Below, piece by piece: positions 45,661-57,509 of a stretch of 64,000 nucleotides of DNA. A program made the translations under genes and the position numbers. This DNA is from Brachionus manjavacas. Its lineage: Eukaryota; Rotifera; Eurotatoria; Ploima; Brachionidae. The notes under the pieces are model-generated. The model made no database searches. It was given only the letters and a program-made list of their open reading frames with translations, and was not told where the DNA came from. Each line of letters opens with the position of its first letter. Position 1 is the stretch's first letter. The stretch is taken from positions 6,386,001 through 6,450,000 of the forward strand of contig JAHQIY010000002.1 in the NCBI GenBank assembly GCA_019054805.1. The letters are read 5' to 3'.

Positions 45661-48600
45661 TTTACCAGAAGCTATCTGGAAGGAAGAAATATGTATTTTT
45701 CTCCGGACAACACTGTTTCCAATAGCCTGAATAGATTTGGCTTGTATGAATTACAGGATTTTTCAAAATATGAAGTATTTTAAAAAATAAAATTTGTTTA
45801 ATTAAATAAAAATTTTACCAAAGCAAGACTTAAAAAATAATTACAGCCGAGTCATTAAACCCATGCTCACAAATGCTCAACAGTCAAATGAAGAAGGTTT
45901 TTTTTTTAAACATGATTAAAATTAATCCTTTAAGTTGGGTTTATACTTAAAAAAATTTAATCTCCACTTTTTAGAACAACCGGTTTATGTTCTTAATGAA
46001 CCGAATAATCCAAGAGATGTTCCCATACATGTAAATTTTGGAAACATCATTTTTTTGACAAATTAATTAAAAAATTTAGCAATTAATCAAAAAAGAGCCG
46101 AGTACAATCGATGAATTTATGGAAATAATGAGCTCAAGGTTAACAACTGAACCTAATACTTGTCTCGAAGAATCTGACCAAAAAGAACTTGTATTTCATT
46201 CTCAATTATTTTATTTTTGAATTATTTTAGTTTTTTTTATTTAAAAAAAGATTAAGATTTGTATGCAGGAAGCTAAATTTAAATGGAAGGAAATGAAAAG
46301 AGTCATCGAAGATCCGTATCTTGTACATATGTTTTTAAAAATGAATGATTTTTTTGCAAAGCTTTTTTTTCCTAGAACCATCAAGAAAATGCTGAATTGC
46401 GTCGGAGATTATTTATTAATGTAATTAGTATATGTGAAAAATTGTTCAAGCACTATTGTGACAAAGCCGAGAGTATTATTTAAAATTTTTATATTAACCA
46501 CAGTGCATATTTTACATTTAATCAGTCCTAAAAAGCCGTCAAGTATTTAGTTATTCAGCGAATTTTTCAAGGCTAAAAACCCTAATGGCTTGTGATCTAA
46601 GCAAATTGTAAAATTATTTTTTAAAATAAAAAAATTATTTTAAACTATTTTAATAGTTTAAACATTCATTTGTTGAAGCATCATTTGGCACATTTTTTAA
46701 AGACAAACCAGCGGGCTTCTTCGGGAGCAACTCAGCATTCAAAGTCGTTTACCCAACTTAATCTTAAGCGGATCACAACTAAAGATTTGGTAAGTTTTTT
46801 AGCTAAAACAACCCGAATAGCTAAATGAAAAGATAAAAATTTAGATTGATTTTTCATATGTAGACTTTAAAAATCCGAGAGTAAAAATTTTAATTATTTA
46901 AACTCACAGTAAAAAAAATTCACCGCTGTAGCTTTGTTGCTTGTCTAAATTTTAATTAAGCTTAATTCGAAATTTATTTTAGATAGAGGATTTTGGCTCA
47001 CAACATGGAAAATCAAAGCGATTTAAAACCACCAGAGAACACATTAGAGAAGTATGAAGAAGATTTTTAAGACCATTGATCCATTAATTTATTTCAAATA
47101 CAGCTCCAAGAAAATATGCCTGTTTTAGAGACAAAACAAATAGTGAGATTGCTGAAGTCGTTGCCACAAAGGAAAGAAGTTGATCAGACTGAAACTAAAA
47201 ATCAATCTAATGAAGTAATCGGCGAAGAAAGTACTAGTAGTAATGATAATTTTGAAGACTTAGCTGGTGATGAGTAAAATATTTAAATTTTCTCTTTTAC
47301 TAAATTTTGAAAATTTTAAATTTTAGCGTTCTTTTGGAAAAGCTAAAAGATAACAAATCAAAATTTATAAATAAAAAAAAAGTAATACCATTTATTTAAG
47401 AAATTTTCTTATTAAATTCTGCTTTCTTTAGAGAAGCAAGTCAATTTCATATTTCCATGAAACGAGTCTACTCGAGGAGTTAAACATTAATCTGCCTGCT
47501 ATTATAAATGAAAAGTATAAAACCACCGATTCGCTCAAGCTTTTCGAACAAAATAATGTAAATTTTCGAAAAAAAAAAATGAAAAAAAAATATTTTTTTT
47601 TTCTAAAGAAAAATAAACATCATGATTGTGCTAAACGAAAATTGATTTTTTCTGATTTTGTTAAGTATTCTGATAAAAAATTAGCGAATAAATTAAAACA
47701 AGATTTGGAAAACTTGACAGTTGAAATGAGACGTAAAGAAAGTGTCAAAGAACACGAAGATGATTATCTTTTAATGGTATATTTTCTAATATTTTTTTAC
47801 ATCTTTTTATATTTTTTTATTAATTTTAAGACTTTAATGAGCAAGCCGAACTTGAAAGAACGAATGAAAGAAATAAAAGCTAAAATAAATGCGATTGATA
47901 ATCGATATAAAAATTTTTTGGAAGAAACAAAATTACCAATTAATGAAGAAAAAGAGAGTATTGTTCAACCAGCGACTGTGCAAACAAACATTTTTAACAA
48001 TGTATCAAAACTAAGATTTATTAAAAATTTGACAAAAAATAAAATAAATTTTTTAGTTTCCGATCAAACTTTCGGATATCAGAGTATCAAATCGAGTATT
48101 AAGATACAACATTACAATAAAGCCATTCGGTCCTTTGTACAACGACATCAGTGGAGAAGTAAAGATCAAATTAGTAAAATTTGTAAAAATTTATTTTATT
48201 TTTAATTTTCAAACAGATTGATTCCATGATGGTGCAGCATCTGGACCGCAATTTGTATATTGGAGGTGAAGTTAAAGAAGTTTATGATGAGTTGATAAGA
48301 ACAATAAGCGAAGATCACCTTAGATTTGATTTAGTACTGAAAAAAAAATTTAAATAAAATTTTTAACTATCCGTTTAAGGATGATTATGTGCAAAAAGCT
48401 CCAAGCACGCTACGCTACGAGTCAAGTTACACTTCATCTCTACTTGTTAAGTTTGGTAAAACAAAATCAATTAATAATAGCTTAGTAAAAAATGAGAATC
48501 CACCATGGGGCAAACGTAACTTCCGAGAATGGAACAAAACGTAATTTTTTATTAAATTAACTTTTTAGACTTTTTGTTTAATTAAAACTGTGTAATTATT

Positions 48601-50783
48601 ATTTAAAGGTTAATGAATAGCTATTTTTATATTGATGATAAATTAAAAAGGTGTTTTATTCGATTTTAAATCTATCCGTACCAAATTTTATACTTCTTGT
48701 GTATCAATCTTCATAATTGTTCTATCAGATTAAATGTCTTTTTTAGGCATTTTGAAGTTTATGATCAATTTTTGAAGCTCAAAATGATCATTCTGAGTTT
48801 TAATAATGAAATGAATTGTTATTTCTAAATATAATTAATAAAGAGGTTCATTTTTGGATGTAACATTTTTGTTAAATCTAAAGGTAACTTCTGCAATAAC
48901 AAAACGCACATTGCAGAGTGCACACCATTTAAAAGATGCTATTTTAAATTGAATAATTTTTTGCAGAATTTTGCAGAATTATGCAGAATTTAGCTTTAAA
49001 TTTAACAAAGTATGTTAAATCCAAAAATGTACTTCTGCATTAATTCTATTAAGAAATAACTATTTATTTTATAATTAAAACTAAGTATGATCATTTTGAG
49101 CATCAAAATTTGATCATAAACTTCAAAGTGCCTTTTTTTATTACCTTATTGAAGCCTTTACACTTTTAAATAGATTTCATTTTTTATTTTTTTCTAACTG
49201 TTTATATTTAGCCCGCTGATTGATCCGGATATTGATTTGGAAAACGATGGCTTGATCGCGACCAAGTCCAACGCCAAAAAAATGCCATCTGATCTCAAAC
49301 CATTGGACATAAAACCTGAAAAAATTGAACTCTACAAACATTGTGATCCAACTGAGTTTAAAAACAAAGAGTTTAATGTTTGGCTAAGGTGGTGGAAGAC
49401 TTATTTAAGTTCCGAGGACTATATTAAATATTTGACGACTCAGGTAATTTATAATAAAAAAATTAATTTAATTTAAAAAAAATTAAAAGACGTCTGATTA
49501 CTTGGGCCTGATTTTTCATTTGTATGATCAGGACGAAAATCCTATTCTTTCTCAAACCGATGAGGAAATCAAGCTTATAAATGAAAAAGAAAAAGCTGAA
49601 AAGTAAACGGAAATAACTAATATTTGATTTAATTGTTAAAATTTTTTAGGGAGCGGCTTGAAATCATAGACAATCTTAGACATAAAAAATATAACTATGA
49701 GGCTGGTTTGTGGAATCCGGACTCAATATTTTTAGGAGGCCTGGGTATTTTGATTAAAATTATTAATCATAAAAAAGAATTAATTTCTTGTTATAAAATT
49801 TAAGGAAAAGATCCTCTACCTGATAAAAAAGAAGATCCCGTATTCAAATTTAAACAAAGCTTGGAAAACTCCCGTCCTAAAAGTTACAAAATTCAATTTT
49901 TCAAAGGAGACAGAGAAGAAAAAAATGACGAGTTGGAAATTTTAATAGATATTTTTTTCGATAAAATTAATTGATTTTTTTAGAGAAGAGGCTAGGAATA
50001 AAATGCTTGAAATGCTCAAAGAAGTACATAAAATTTAAAAAAAATTCTATCATATTTAAAAATTGATTTCCTTTTTTTAAAGAAAAAAACAGAGTCACCT
50101 CAACAACGATTAGAAAGAGTATGGACACTTTTGAGAATGTCGGACAATGCTAAATTAGACATGGCTATTAAATATTGTACAAGTGCATATGCGGACAAAT
50201 TAATGGAAGTAATTATTTTTTTAATTAAAAAAAAATATCAAGACTAAAAAGTTTATTTTTTAAGGCAATTGAAGACTGGGAGACAGCCACTAATTTGATA
50301 GTTCAGCGTGAAAAACACATTTATGAATTGGAATCATTTGAAAGATTTGCTTCTGATCCAAATAGGTTTTTTATGAAAGGTTTGAATGTTTTTATTAAAT
50401 AAATAAAAATTTTATTTAATAAAAATTTTAAATACTAATTTATGTCGTTTAGGACACCGTGGGAGCTCAGCAGCCCGCTTAGAAGAAGCCCTAAAGAGAG
50501 AAAACCTGTACAAAGTAATTCAATCAAGCTTTTACTTTGATTAATTTTTTAATTTTAATTTTAAAAGCAAATCGAGACTTTACAAACAAAAATAGAAGCC
50601 ATATTGAAAATAATTGATAAAAAATACCGGGATGTGATTACTTACAATGAGAGGCCTTATTTGGAAAAAATGAAATGGGACCGTATTGAAATGCTTCATT
50701 GGTTGACTGAAGAACGGCGCAAAAAATATTTTAAAAACGAAATACGCACTAGACAACTTAAAACAAGTTTAATAGAGATTTAA
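45661..50783 (+). CDS. CCDC87: CCDC87-like coiled-coil protein (sperm/cilium associated)
   Basis: About 19 exons, most joined in frame: an N-terminal exon to 45774, 45824-45896, 45975-46030, 46080-46190, 46269-46322, 46376-46472, 46526-46607, 46657-46789, 46983-47051, 47104-47273, 47327-47381, 47432-47557, 47609-47776, 47831-~48185, ~48218-48540 (with a short intron), 49212-49443, 49490-49602, 49650-49744, 49804-49931, 49984-50023, 50083-50208, 50265-50379, 50453-50514 and 50568-50783. Family matches run end to end: RSYLEGRNMYFSP, ELRRRLFINVISICEKLF, YIGGEVKEVYDELIRTISED, SNAKKMPSDL, WWKTYLSSEDYIKYLTTQ, LERVWTLLRMSDNAKLDMAI, SDPNRFF and YLEKMKWDRIEMLHWLTEER. Vertebrate CCDC87 is testis-biased and linked to sperm function; the molecular role is unclear. 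The start exon and the joins near 48.2 kb are unresolved. Confidence 0.82.
48746..49132. mobile_element. MITE with ~150-bp terminal inverted repeats in a CCDC87 intron
   Basis: Left end AGGCATTTTGAAGTTTATGA at 48746 pairs with the complement of its right end at about 49113-49132. The arms continue inward through TCAAAATGATCAT and CATTTTTGGAT for ~150 bp each with modest divergence. The centre carries three tandem GCAGAATT units (about 48962-48990). It has no coding capacity. It accounts for the 671-bp length of intron 48541-49211 in a gene whose other introns are mostly about 50 bp. Confidence 0.8.
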
Positions 50784-50795
50784 TTTCTTAATAAA

Positions 50796-53700
50796 ATGTT
50801 TTTTAAATTCTTGATTCTCTGGTTTACTTTGTTTCATTGTATATTATGCTTTAATGTCAAAAAATTTTTTTTGGGTAAGAAGATTTTAAAATTTAATTTT
50901 AAAATTGGATTTAAAAAATTTCAAGGAGTCTTGGTTAAAAATGAGATTACTTTTGATGAATCCAAAGAAAAAGCATCAATTGAATTCGCCTTGGAAAAAG
51001 TCAATAAAATAGCTAGATTGAAAGACAATTTTGAACTTGCCCAAATAACTTTTACAGTCGATTTAGAAAATTTATTAAAAATTGAAAATAAAAGTATTCA
51101 GAAAATTTTCGAGTAAATTTTATTTTAAATTTCAATTTTAAGCTTGTAAAAAAGTTCGCTCATCCAACTTTTTGGCACTGTTGAGTGTAGATTTCACCAG
51201 TGATTCGCATATAATTTATTTGCGTAATTTATGCCGATTAGACCATATTCCTTTAATAATGTTCGATTCAGAACAAATTGCTGATGAATTTTTGATAACA
51301 ATGCTTCCTGGTCATGCATCTAGAACAAAAGCTCTTTCAGATTTAATTTTATACTTAAAATGGCCACAATTTGTAATCATTTATCAAGACTCATCAAGTA
51401 TCATTTTATTTAAATAAAAAAAAAAAATAAATAAAAATATTTACTTTAGTGTTCGATAATTTAGGTCTGTTATTTCAAAATTTTATGCATAAAAATATAA
51501 TTTCAATAAAATTGCCCAATTCCGTCGATTTATGGAAGCCTTTTTTGAAGAAACTTAATTATGAAAATTTCGAAAAAATAATTTTAGATATCAAAATAGA
51601 CCATTTGGAACCTTTTTTGAACAAAGTATGTTTATTGTCAAAAAATTTGTATAGCTAAAAAATATTGTATTTAGGCTCTTGAAGTGGGTTTTTTGAACAC
51701 AAATAAAGAGTTTGTTTTCACTACTTTGGTAACTGCAAAGCTTTGATTTTTCAGGACTTTTTCTAATTTTTATGTTTAGGATTTATCGATGATTAATATG
51801 GAGAGATATGTCTGGCTCGATGTAAACTTTACTTCATTTGAAATAATAGATAGCAAAAGTGAATTGTTGAGATCAATGGTCAAAGAATGGATGCTAAACG
51901 AATTTAAAGGAAAATCTAGTCCGCTTGCTAATGAAAAAACATTTAGTGTAATTTTTCACATTTCAAATAAAAATAAATAAAAATTTAGAAATGTAGGCTA
52001 AAAATGGTCTAATATTTGATTCGATTTTAATTGTAGCTGAAGCATTGTCAAACATTCTTAATTTTAAAAATGATATCGATCTTTTTTTTGAAGAATTAAA
52101 ATCAGTAATTTAGAAAAATTATTAAATTTTTTTTAAATATATTTTTATTTAGATAAGATTATATGGATCAACGGGATACATTGATTTTGACAAAAATGGT
52201 TTAAGGAAGCATTTCGAGGTGCATTTGATTTCATTGAACCGGAATGGTTTGGAAAAAGTGGGAGCATGGAGTCCAACAGTTGGCTTAAATGTCACCAATC
52301 GAATCGGATTCGAACCTTTGATTAAAAATGATGATTTCAATGAGCAGAAAAGACACCTTCGAATCGCAGTTGTAATTGTAAGGATTGATTTTTATTTTTA
52401 GACCTTTTTAAATCTTTATTAAAGGAAAAACCTTATGTTAGTTTTAAAAATAATTCAGATGGTTTACACGGAAATGATAGATTTGAGGGATTTTGCATAG
52501 ATTTACTAGATGCTTTGGCTGAATTATGCAATTTTAATTACACAATACATAAAGTGTTAGATAACAAATACGGAACGCAGAATAAAAACGGTGAATGGAA
52601 TGGACTGGTCAAAGAAATTTTAGACGATGTAATTTATTCTTTTTCTAATTCGAAAAAAAAAATTTTTTACTAATCAATTAAAAACAGAGGGCTGACATGG
52701 CATTGGCTTCATTGACCATCAATTTAGCGCGATCAAAAGCCATCTACATGACAAAACCATTTTTAAATTTAGGACTTAGCATTTTGTTTAAACAACCTGA
52801 ACCAAAACCTCCGAAAATTTTGTCTTTTCTGGCTCCTTTATCTTCAAAAATTTGGATATACATGTTTTTATCCTATTTGAGTAAAAAAAATATTTTTGTT
52901 AAATTTTGATTTCAAATTTTACAGTCACAAGTATGGCCATGTTTATAAATGCTCGCATCTCTCCCAGTGAATGGCTCAAGATTAAACGCTGCGGTTCTCG
53001 AAGTGATCTTAGAGAAAATCAATTTACATTAAAAAATTCATTTTGGTACACTATAACTTCTTTTTTGCACATGGGTGTGTTTTTTATGGCTCATTTACTT
53101 AGGCTTTTCTTTAATTTTAATCTCAAGGAATTGACATAAGTCCGCACGGAGTTTCAACCCGGCTGCTCAACTGCACTTGGTCCCTATTTACATTGATTCT
53201 TACCGCATCATACACTGCAAATTTAGCCGCTTTTCTCACTGTCAAAATAGTTGAAGTTCCCATCAAAAATGCTGAAGATCTAAGCCTGTAATTAAAAAAT
53301 ATCTAAAAATTAAAAAATTTAATTTTATTCACAAGGCAAAGTGAAATTAGCTATGGTTGTTTGTCAGGTGGATCGTCGGAAACTTTTTTTAAAGTAAGCT
53401 AAACTAGCTAAATCTTTTAGTTTTAATTTTCATTTAGGAATCAAAAATTTTGACTTATGAGCGCATGTGGAAATTTATGAGCGAAAAAAATACATTGGTG
53501 GCTTCTACTCAAATTGGCATCGAACAAGTCAAGAAGGGAAATTTCGCTTTTTTGCTAGAGTCCACTTCAAACGAGTATGCCAGAGAGAGAAATTGTGATT
53601 TGATTCAAGTTGGCGACTTGCTTGACACCAAGTCTTACGGACTAGGTCTTAGAAAGGACCTTGAATGGAATGAGGAGATTTCGAATGCAATTATAATGCT

Positions 53701-53968
53701 ACAAGAAAAAGGCGTCATTCAAAAAATTTATGAAAAATGGTGGAAGTTGATCGGCAGTCTAAACTGTCATCAGACAAAAAGTGAGTCGAATGCTAGCGCC
53801 ATGAAATTTCAGAATATACGAGGAATTTTTTTTGTGCTCGGAGTTGGTCTGGTCATTTCATGTGTGGTGTTTTTGAAGGAGAGAACTTGGAAACATTTTA
53901 AGACAATACCAAAGGCTAATTTAGACAAAATCGAGCTCTATCAAGAACCTCTAATTTCTCAAGTATAA
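50796..53968 (+). CDS. Ionotropic glutamate receptor, kainate/AMPA class
   Basis: Fourteen exons: 50796-50874, 50926-51093, 51143-51397, 51450-51625, 51675-51728, 51780-51947, 51997-52104, 52153-52377, 52425-52628, 52688-52880, 52925-53074, 53128-53287, 53336-53393 and 53438-53968, giving 843 codons (842 aa). Introns are 44-55 bp. Order: signal peptide ([19 protein letters not shown]), amino-terminal domain, ligand-binding S1 ([17 protein letters not shown]), M1, pore loop, M3 [13 protein letters not shown]2 ([20 protein letters not shown]), and M4 ([18 protein letters not shown]). Glutamate-binding Arg (TINLAR), Ser (GG-SS) and Glu (LLEST) are present. The usual Pro of the APLTI motif is Ser (ASLTI). 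The Q/R-site region reads FLHMG instead of FMQQG. Starts 12 bp after the CCDC87 stop. Confidence 0.93.
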
Positions 53969-54116
53969 GCAAAAAAAAAATAAAATTTTTGTAAAATAAA
54001 TTTTTATTATTGTTTTAAATTTTTTACATTTAAAGAAAAATTAGAGAAAAAAGAGAAATTTTTGGAATTTCCAGGGTGATCTTGTTTTGATCGTGAAATT
54101 AATGACTATAAGTTTG

Positions 54117-54395
54117 CTAGTGTCCTCCAACTTGCTCCTGATAAACTTCGATTACGTCTCCGTCCTCCATTTCAAGGGTTTTAGGTGTCTCATCGTCATT
54201 TATTCTTTTTCCATCAAATAAAAATCTCAATGAGCCGACAGGTACGCCTTGTCTGTCGCTGTAGGACTTTTTCAGTTTGCCCATGTTGGTCGAAAGCTTG
54301 ACTTTGAAATGGACTTCGCTATTGTCTTGGCCAACCACCTTTAGTTTAATGTATTCATCGCTTCCTTCAGCTTTTGGTTGATTAGTATCGGACAT
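54117..54395 (-). CDS. SUMO: SUMO (small ubiquitin-like modifier)
   Basis: Single-exon, 92-aa protein: a flexible N-terminus, then a beta-grasp fold with [55 protein letters not shown] and [17 protein letters not shown]. The conjugation di-Gly is residues 90-91, so SUMO proteases need remove only the terminal His. It modifies lysines of nuclear proteins through E1/E2 (Ubc9). Length and sequence place it in the canonical animal SUMO group; I do not assign a numbered paralogue. No intron is present, unlike nearly every other gene here. It lies convergent with the glutamate receptor, 148 bp apart. Confidence 0.95.
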   Translation of the reverse strand: MSDTNQPKAEGSDEYIKLKVVGQDNSEVHFKVKLSTNMGKLKKSYSDRQGVPVGSLRFLFDGKRINDDETPKTLEMEDGDVIEVYQEQVGGH

Positions 54396-55256
54396 TTTTG
54401 TTTTAATTTAAAATTATTTTAGCGAGTAGATTTCTATAATATACTATGAGAAGAAATAATTTCAGCTAAACAATCAGATAGAAATATAATGTACGAGCAA
54501 GCGAGCTCTTTTTTGAGCTAAGAAATGTGTGAATGTACGCGAATGCAGAGCTAATTATTTTTGAAATTTTTGCACGTATTTCTTGCAGGACTAGAATGCT
54601 ACCCATTCAGTCTGATTGGCAACTGTAAAGATTTATTTTTTCAATTGTACATAATCTCAGAGACTAAGCGGATAATTTTTTGGCTAGTTTTGATGTGGAA
54701 GGTTTTGTGTTACTGTGTGCAATTTCCTCCAATGTTAATATTGTTTTATGCTAATCAAATGTTGAAAGTTAGTTCAATTTGTTTCATTTTTGGATTTAAT
54801 TTCAAAAAATAAATTTATTAAAAATTTTATTTTCACATTGTGATAAAAATTAGTAATAAAGACAAAAAAATATCTAATTTAAATTTTTTTTTTAATTTTT
54901 TAAATACGCCCCCTTTCTTATTTCCTATTTAGGACGCAATATCTTTTTTAAGCTAAATCAGCTAATTTTTATGCAACATTTCTTTATGAAAATGTTGTTC
55001 ACAATACTCATGTGATGGAGGTAATTAATTCAAAAACGTGTGTTATTGAAAATAGAAAAAAAAGCAGACCACCAAAATGTAAAAATTAAGTGATTTACTT
55101 TTTTATTAAATTGACTAATTTTGATATTATTATTTAATAAAATTTCAATATCAATAAATTAATTCGAATATCAATTAATCAATTTCAATATCAAGTTTAA
55201 TATTGAAAATTCAATTTAAATGATATTGAGGTATAAGAGACCCTATTAAACTAACA
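54396..55256. other. Spacer upstream of SUMO
   Basis: Holds the SUMO promoter. A GC-richer patch at about 54480-54620 includes repeated GCGAGC/GCGAATG words. An 83-codon plus-strand ORF at 54561-54812 is hydrophobic, Phe-rich and unconvincing. No other feature is seen. Confidence 0.4.
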
Positions 55257-56420
55257 CCCGTATTTTGAAATTTCCAAAGCCTTTGACAGGGTTTGGCATG
55301 AAGGCTTACGTGATAAATGGATTAAAATGAATCCTCCTCACAACTTGACTAACTGGATTAGATCCTTTTTAGACTCTAGGACATTTAAGGTAAATGTGAA
55401 TGACCATTTGAGCGAAGAATACCAAATAACCGCAGGTGTTCTTCAAGGCTCAGTAATTATTCCTTTTTTATTTAGTAGATAAATTAATGACATCCCCAAA
55501 AGAAACAAAACAAATAATGAATACTCTCTGCTTTTCGCAGACAATCTAGTTACACTCTTCATTTACAAAACAATGGTTTTTAAGTGGAAAATGAAGATAT
55601 CAGTTGAAAAGTCGTGTATCCTTTTTAATTACAAGAAAAAGAGATTGATAATCTTAACTTAAAAATTTCTGGAAACAGAATAGTGAGCCAAAAAGAAATC
55701 AAGTTTCTTGGTATTAAATTTGATTCTAAGTTAAATTTTAATTAACTGGTAGACGAAATTAAAGAACGCTACAATAAAAGGCTAAATATTATCAAGATAT
55801 TGTCAAACAAAAATGGGGTCTAAACCAAAACACACTAGGAAATTTATTTAAATCTTTAGTCGGATCAACTTTAGACTTTTATTCTCCTTGCTTTAATTCA
55901 TTTTCAGAAAATAATATCCAAAAACTACAAGCAATTCAGAATACAGTAGTAAGATCTATCCTTAAGTTAAAATATGATAATCCTTCCAACATGGTGCATC
56001 ATGAGGCTCTTAATAAATTTAAATTACTAACATTCTCGAATCGGCTTTTTGAGTTGAGTTAGATATGTTGGGACAGAGCTGACTCATTCTATTCTAATGG
56101 TTGTCGGATTAGTGAAGGAATACAAAGAAAGCTTCGAATCAAGATATACTGGATACCCAACTCCATTGTGTAATTGCTACCTTACTATTTTCTCTTATTT
56201 TCCTGAAGTTTCATGTAAAAATGTGTCATATGTAGCAACCAATTTCAATATATGTTTTTTTAACTTTCTTAACATTTTTTTAGCTTATTTACCTAATTTT
56301 GATTTTTATTAGATCTTATTTTATTAACTTTATTTTTTTTTCTATAATTTATTCTGAAGGAACTCTAGCTCGGTACAGAAAACAAACAAATAATATCAAT
56401 AAATAAAAATAAAATAACAC
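55257..56420 (+). mobile_element. LINE family C, degenerate copy (plus strand)
   Basis: Translates with several stops and frameshifts as reverse transcriptase: FEISKAFDRVWHEGL, NLTNWIRSFLDSRTFKVNVN, ITAGVLQGSVI.PFLF, NDIPK, LLFADN and KEIKFLGIKFDSKLNFN, followed by a post-RT region with KLQAIQNTVVRSILKL. The 3' part at 56130-56200 matches 24815-24890. It ends in an AAATAAATAAAAATAAA-type tail near 56400. The 5' end is truncated; the copy is dead. Confidence 0.8.
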
Positions 56421-57509
56421 CTTAAATAAAAAAAAACTCAAAAAATAAACTATTACATATTCTTTATTTATCTGTGACAAGCCAGAACTCTTTCAGGTTA
56501 AAAAGAATAAAATATACAAAAAACTAAAACACTAATTTTCATAAGACTTAAAGACCTTTAAAAATTAAAAAATAAAATTTGGTTCAAAAGTTTAGAAATT
56601 CTGACGATTCAAAAGATTAAAAAATTGTAGCAATCTTTTTTCACACCCTTATGACCAATTCTTACATATCTTCTAATTTTGATAATTTGTGCTCCTATTT
56701 ACTTATATATTTCAAAAAACACCTTTTGGGTGATGAAGAAAAAAAGCAAATTAAAATAAAGCATAAAAGGACAGTTTATGTTTCCATAATAAATAAACTT
56801 GCTTTATGGTAACACAGCCTAAATGTATCTAATGTAAATTCGGTGACGTAATTTGAAAAACCGAAATATATCAGTCGTTTTATTTTTTTTTTTAACAACC
56901 CACATATTCTTGTAGATCTTGAAGAGAGAAATTCAAATATAAATATGAAATATTTTTGAAAAATTTTTAAACCTTTTTTTTTAATTCAAAGTTTTTTTTC
57001 GGCTAATTCGGTAGAATTTTTCAAATTAGTAATTATGTTTGACAATTTTTGATCCGATGACGGAACAAGTTTGAACTGAACCTTATTTGCTTATCGTTTT
57101 CAGTGGATCTTAATTAGTAGAAAATAATTTTACTAGAATTTAAGTTAGCCGATGGGCCCGTTGTCTAATGTTGTTATTTTTTATGGATTAAGAGGTTAAT
57201 GAGGTATCACCTCAATACCCAAAAATCCCACCCATTTTCCCCTAAAAATAAAATATTTGACATAATTAGACTGAAAGGACAAAAATGATCACAATGACGT
57301 CATTTTTTTTGAAAAATTTAAAATTTTGTTTCTTCTTTTTTTACAAAAATAATTTGATTTTATTTGATAAAAAATATTCATTCTGTATTATCAAAAATCG
57401 TCAATATATTATAAAAATGAATCAGAACAACAAAAAGAAGTTAAAAAAAAAAGTATTCGATGGAAGATCTTGATAACGCAAAAAAAGATGTTTTTGAAAA
57501 AAAATTGAA
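56421..57509. other. Gene-free AT-rich spacer
   Basis: No gene recognised. Two plus-strand ORFs (57285-57473, 57460-57669) are composition-driven or run into the GC-rich LINE in the wrong frame. Confidence 0.4.

Noticed and set aside
46472-46607. Apparent frameshift or pseudogene signature in CCDC87
   Set aside because: A 53-bp GT-AG intron (46473-46525) restores the frame (AEILKSRQVFSYSANFSRL) and matches the family, so no lesion is needed.
51094-51142. In-frame stop after KIFE in the glutamate receptor
   Set aside because: It lies inside a 49-bp intron with donor at 51094; splicing there joins LLKIENK to [10 protein letters not shown] in frame.
54561-54812. 83-codon plus-strand ORF upstream of SUMO
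   Set aside because: Phe/Leu/Ile-rich with no recognisable domain, probably chance in AT-rich DNA and overlapping the SUMO upstream region.
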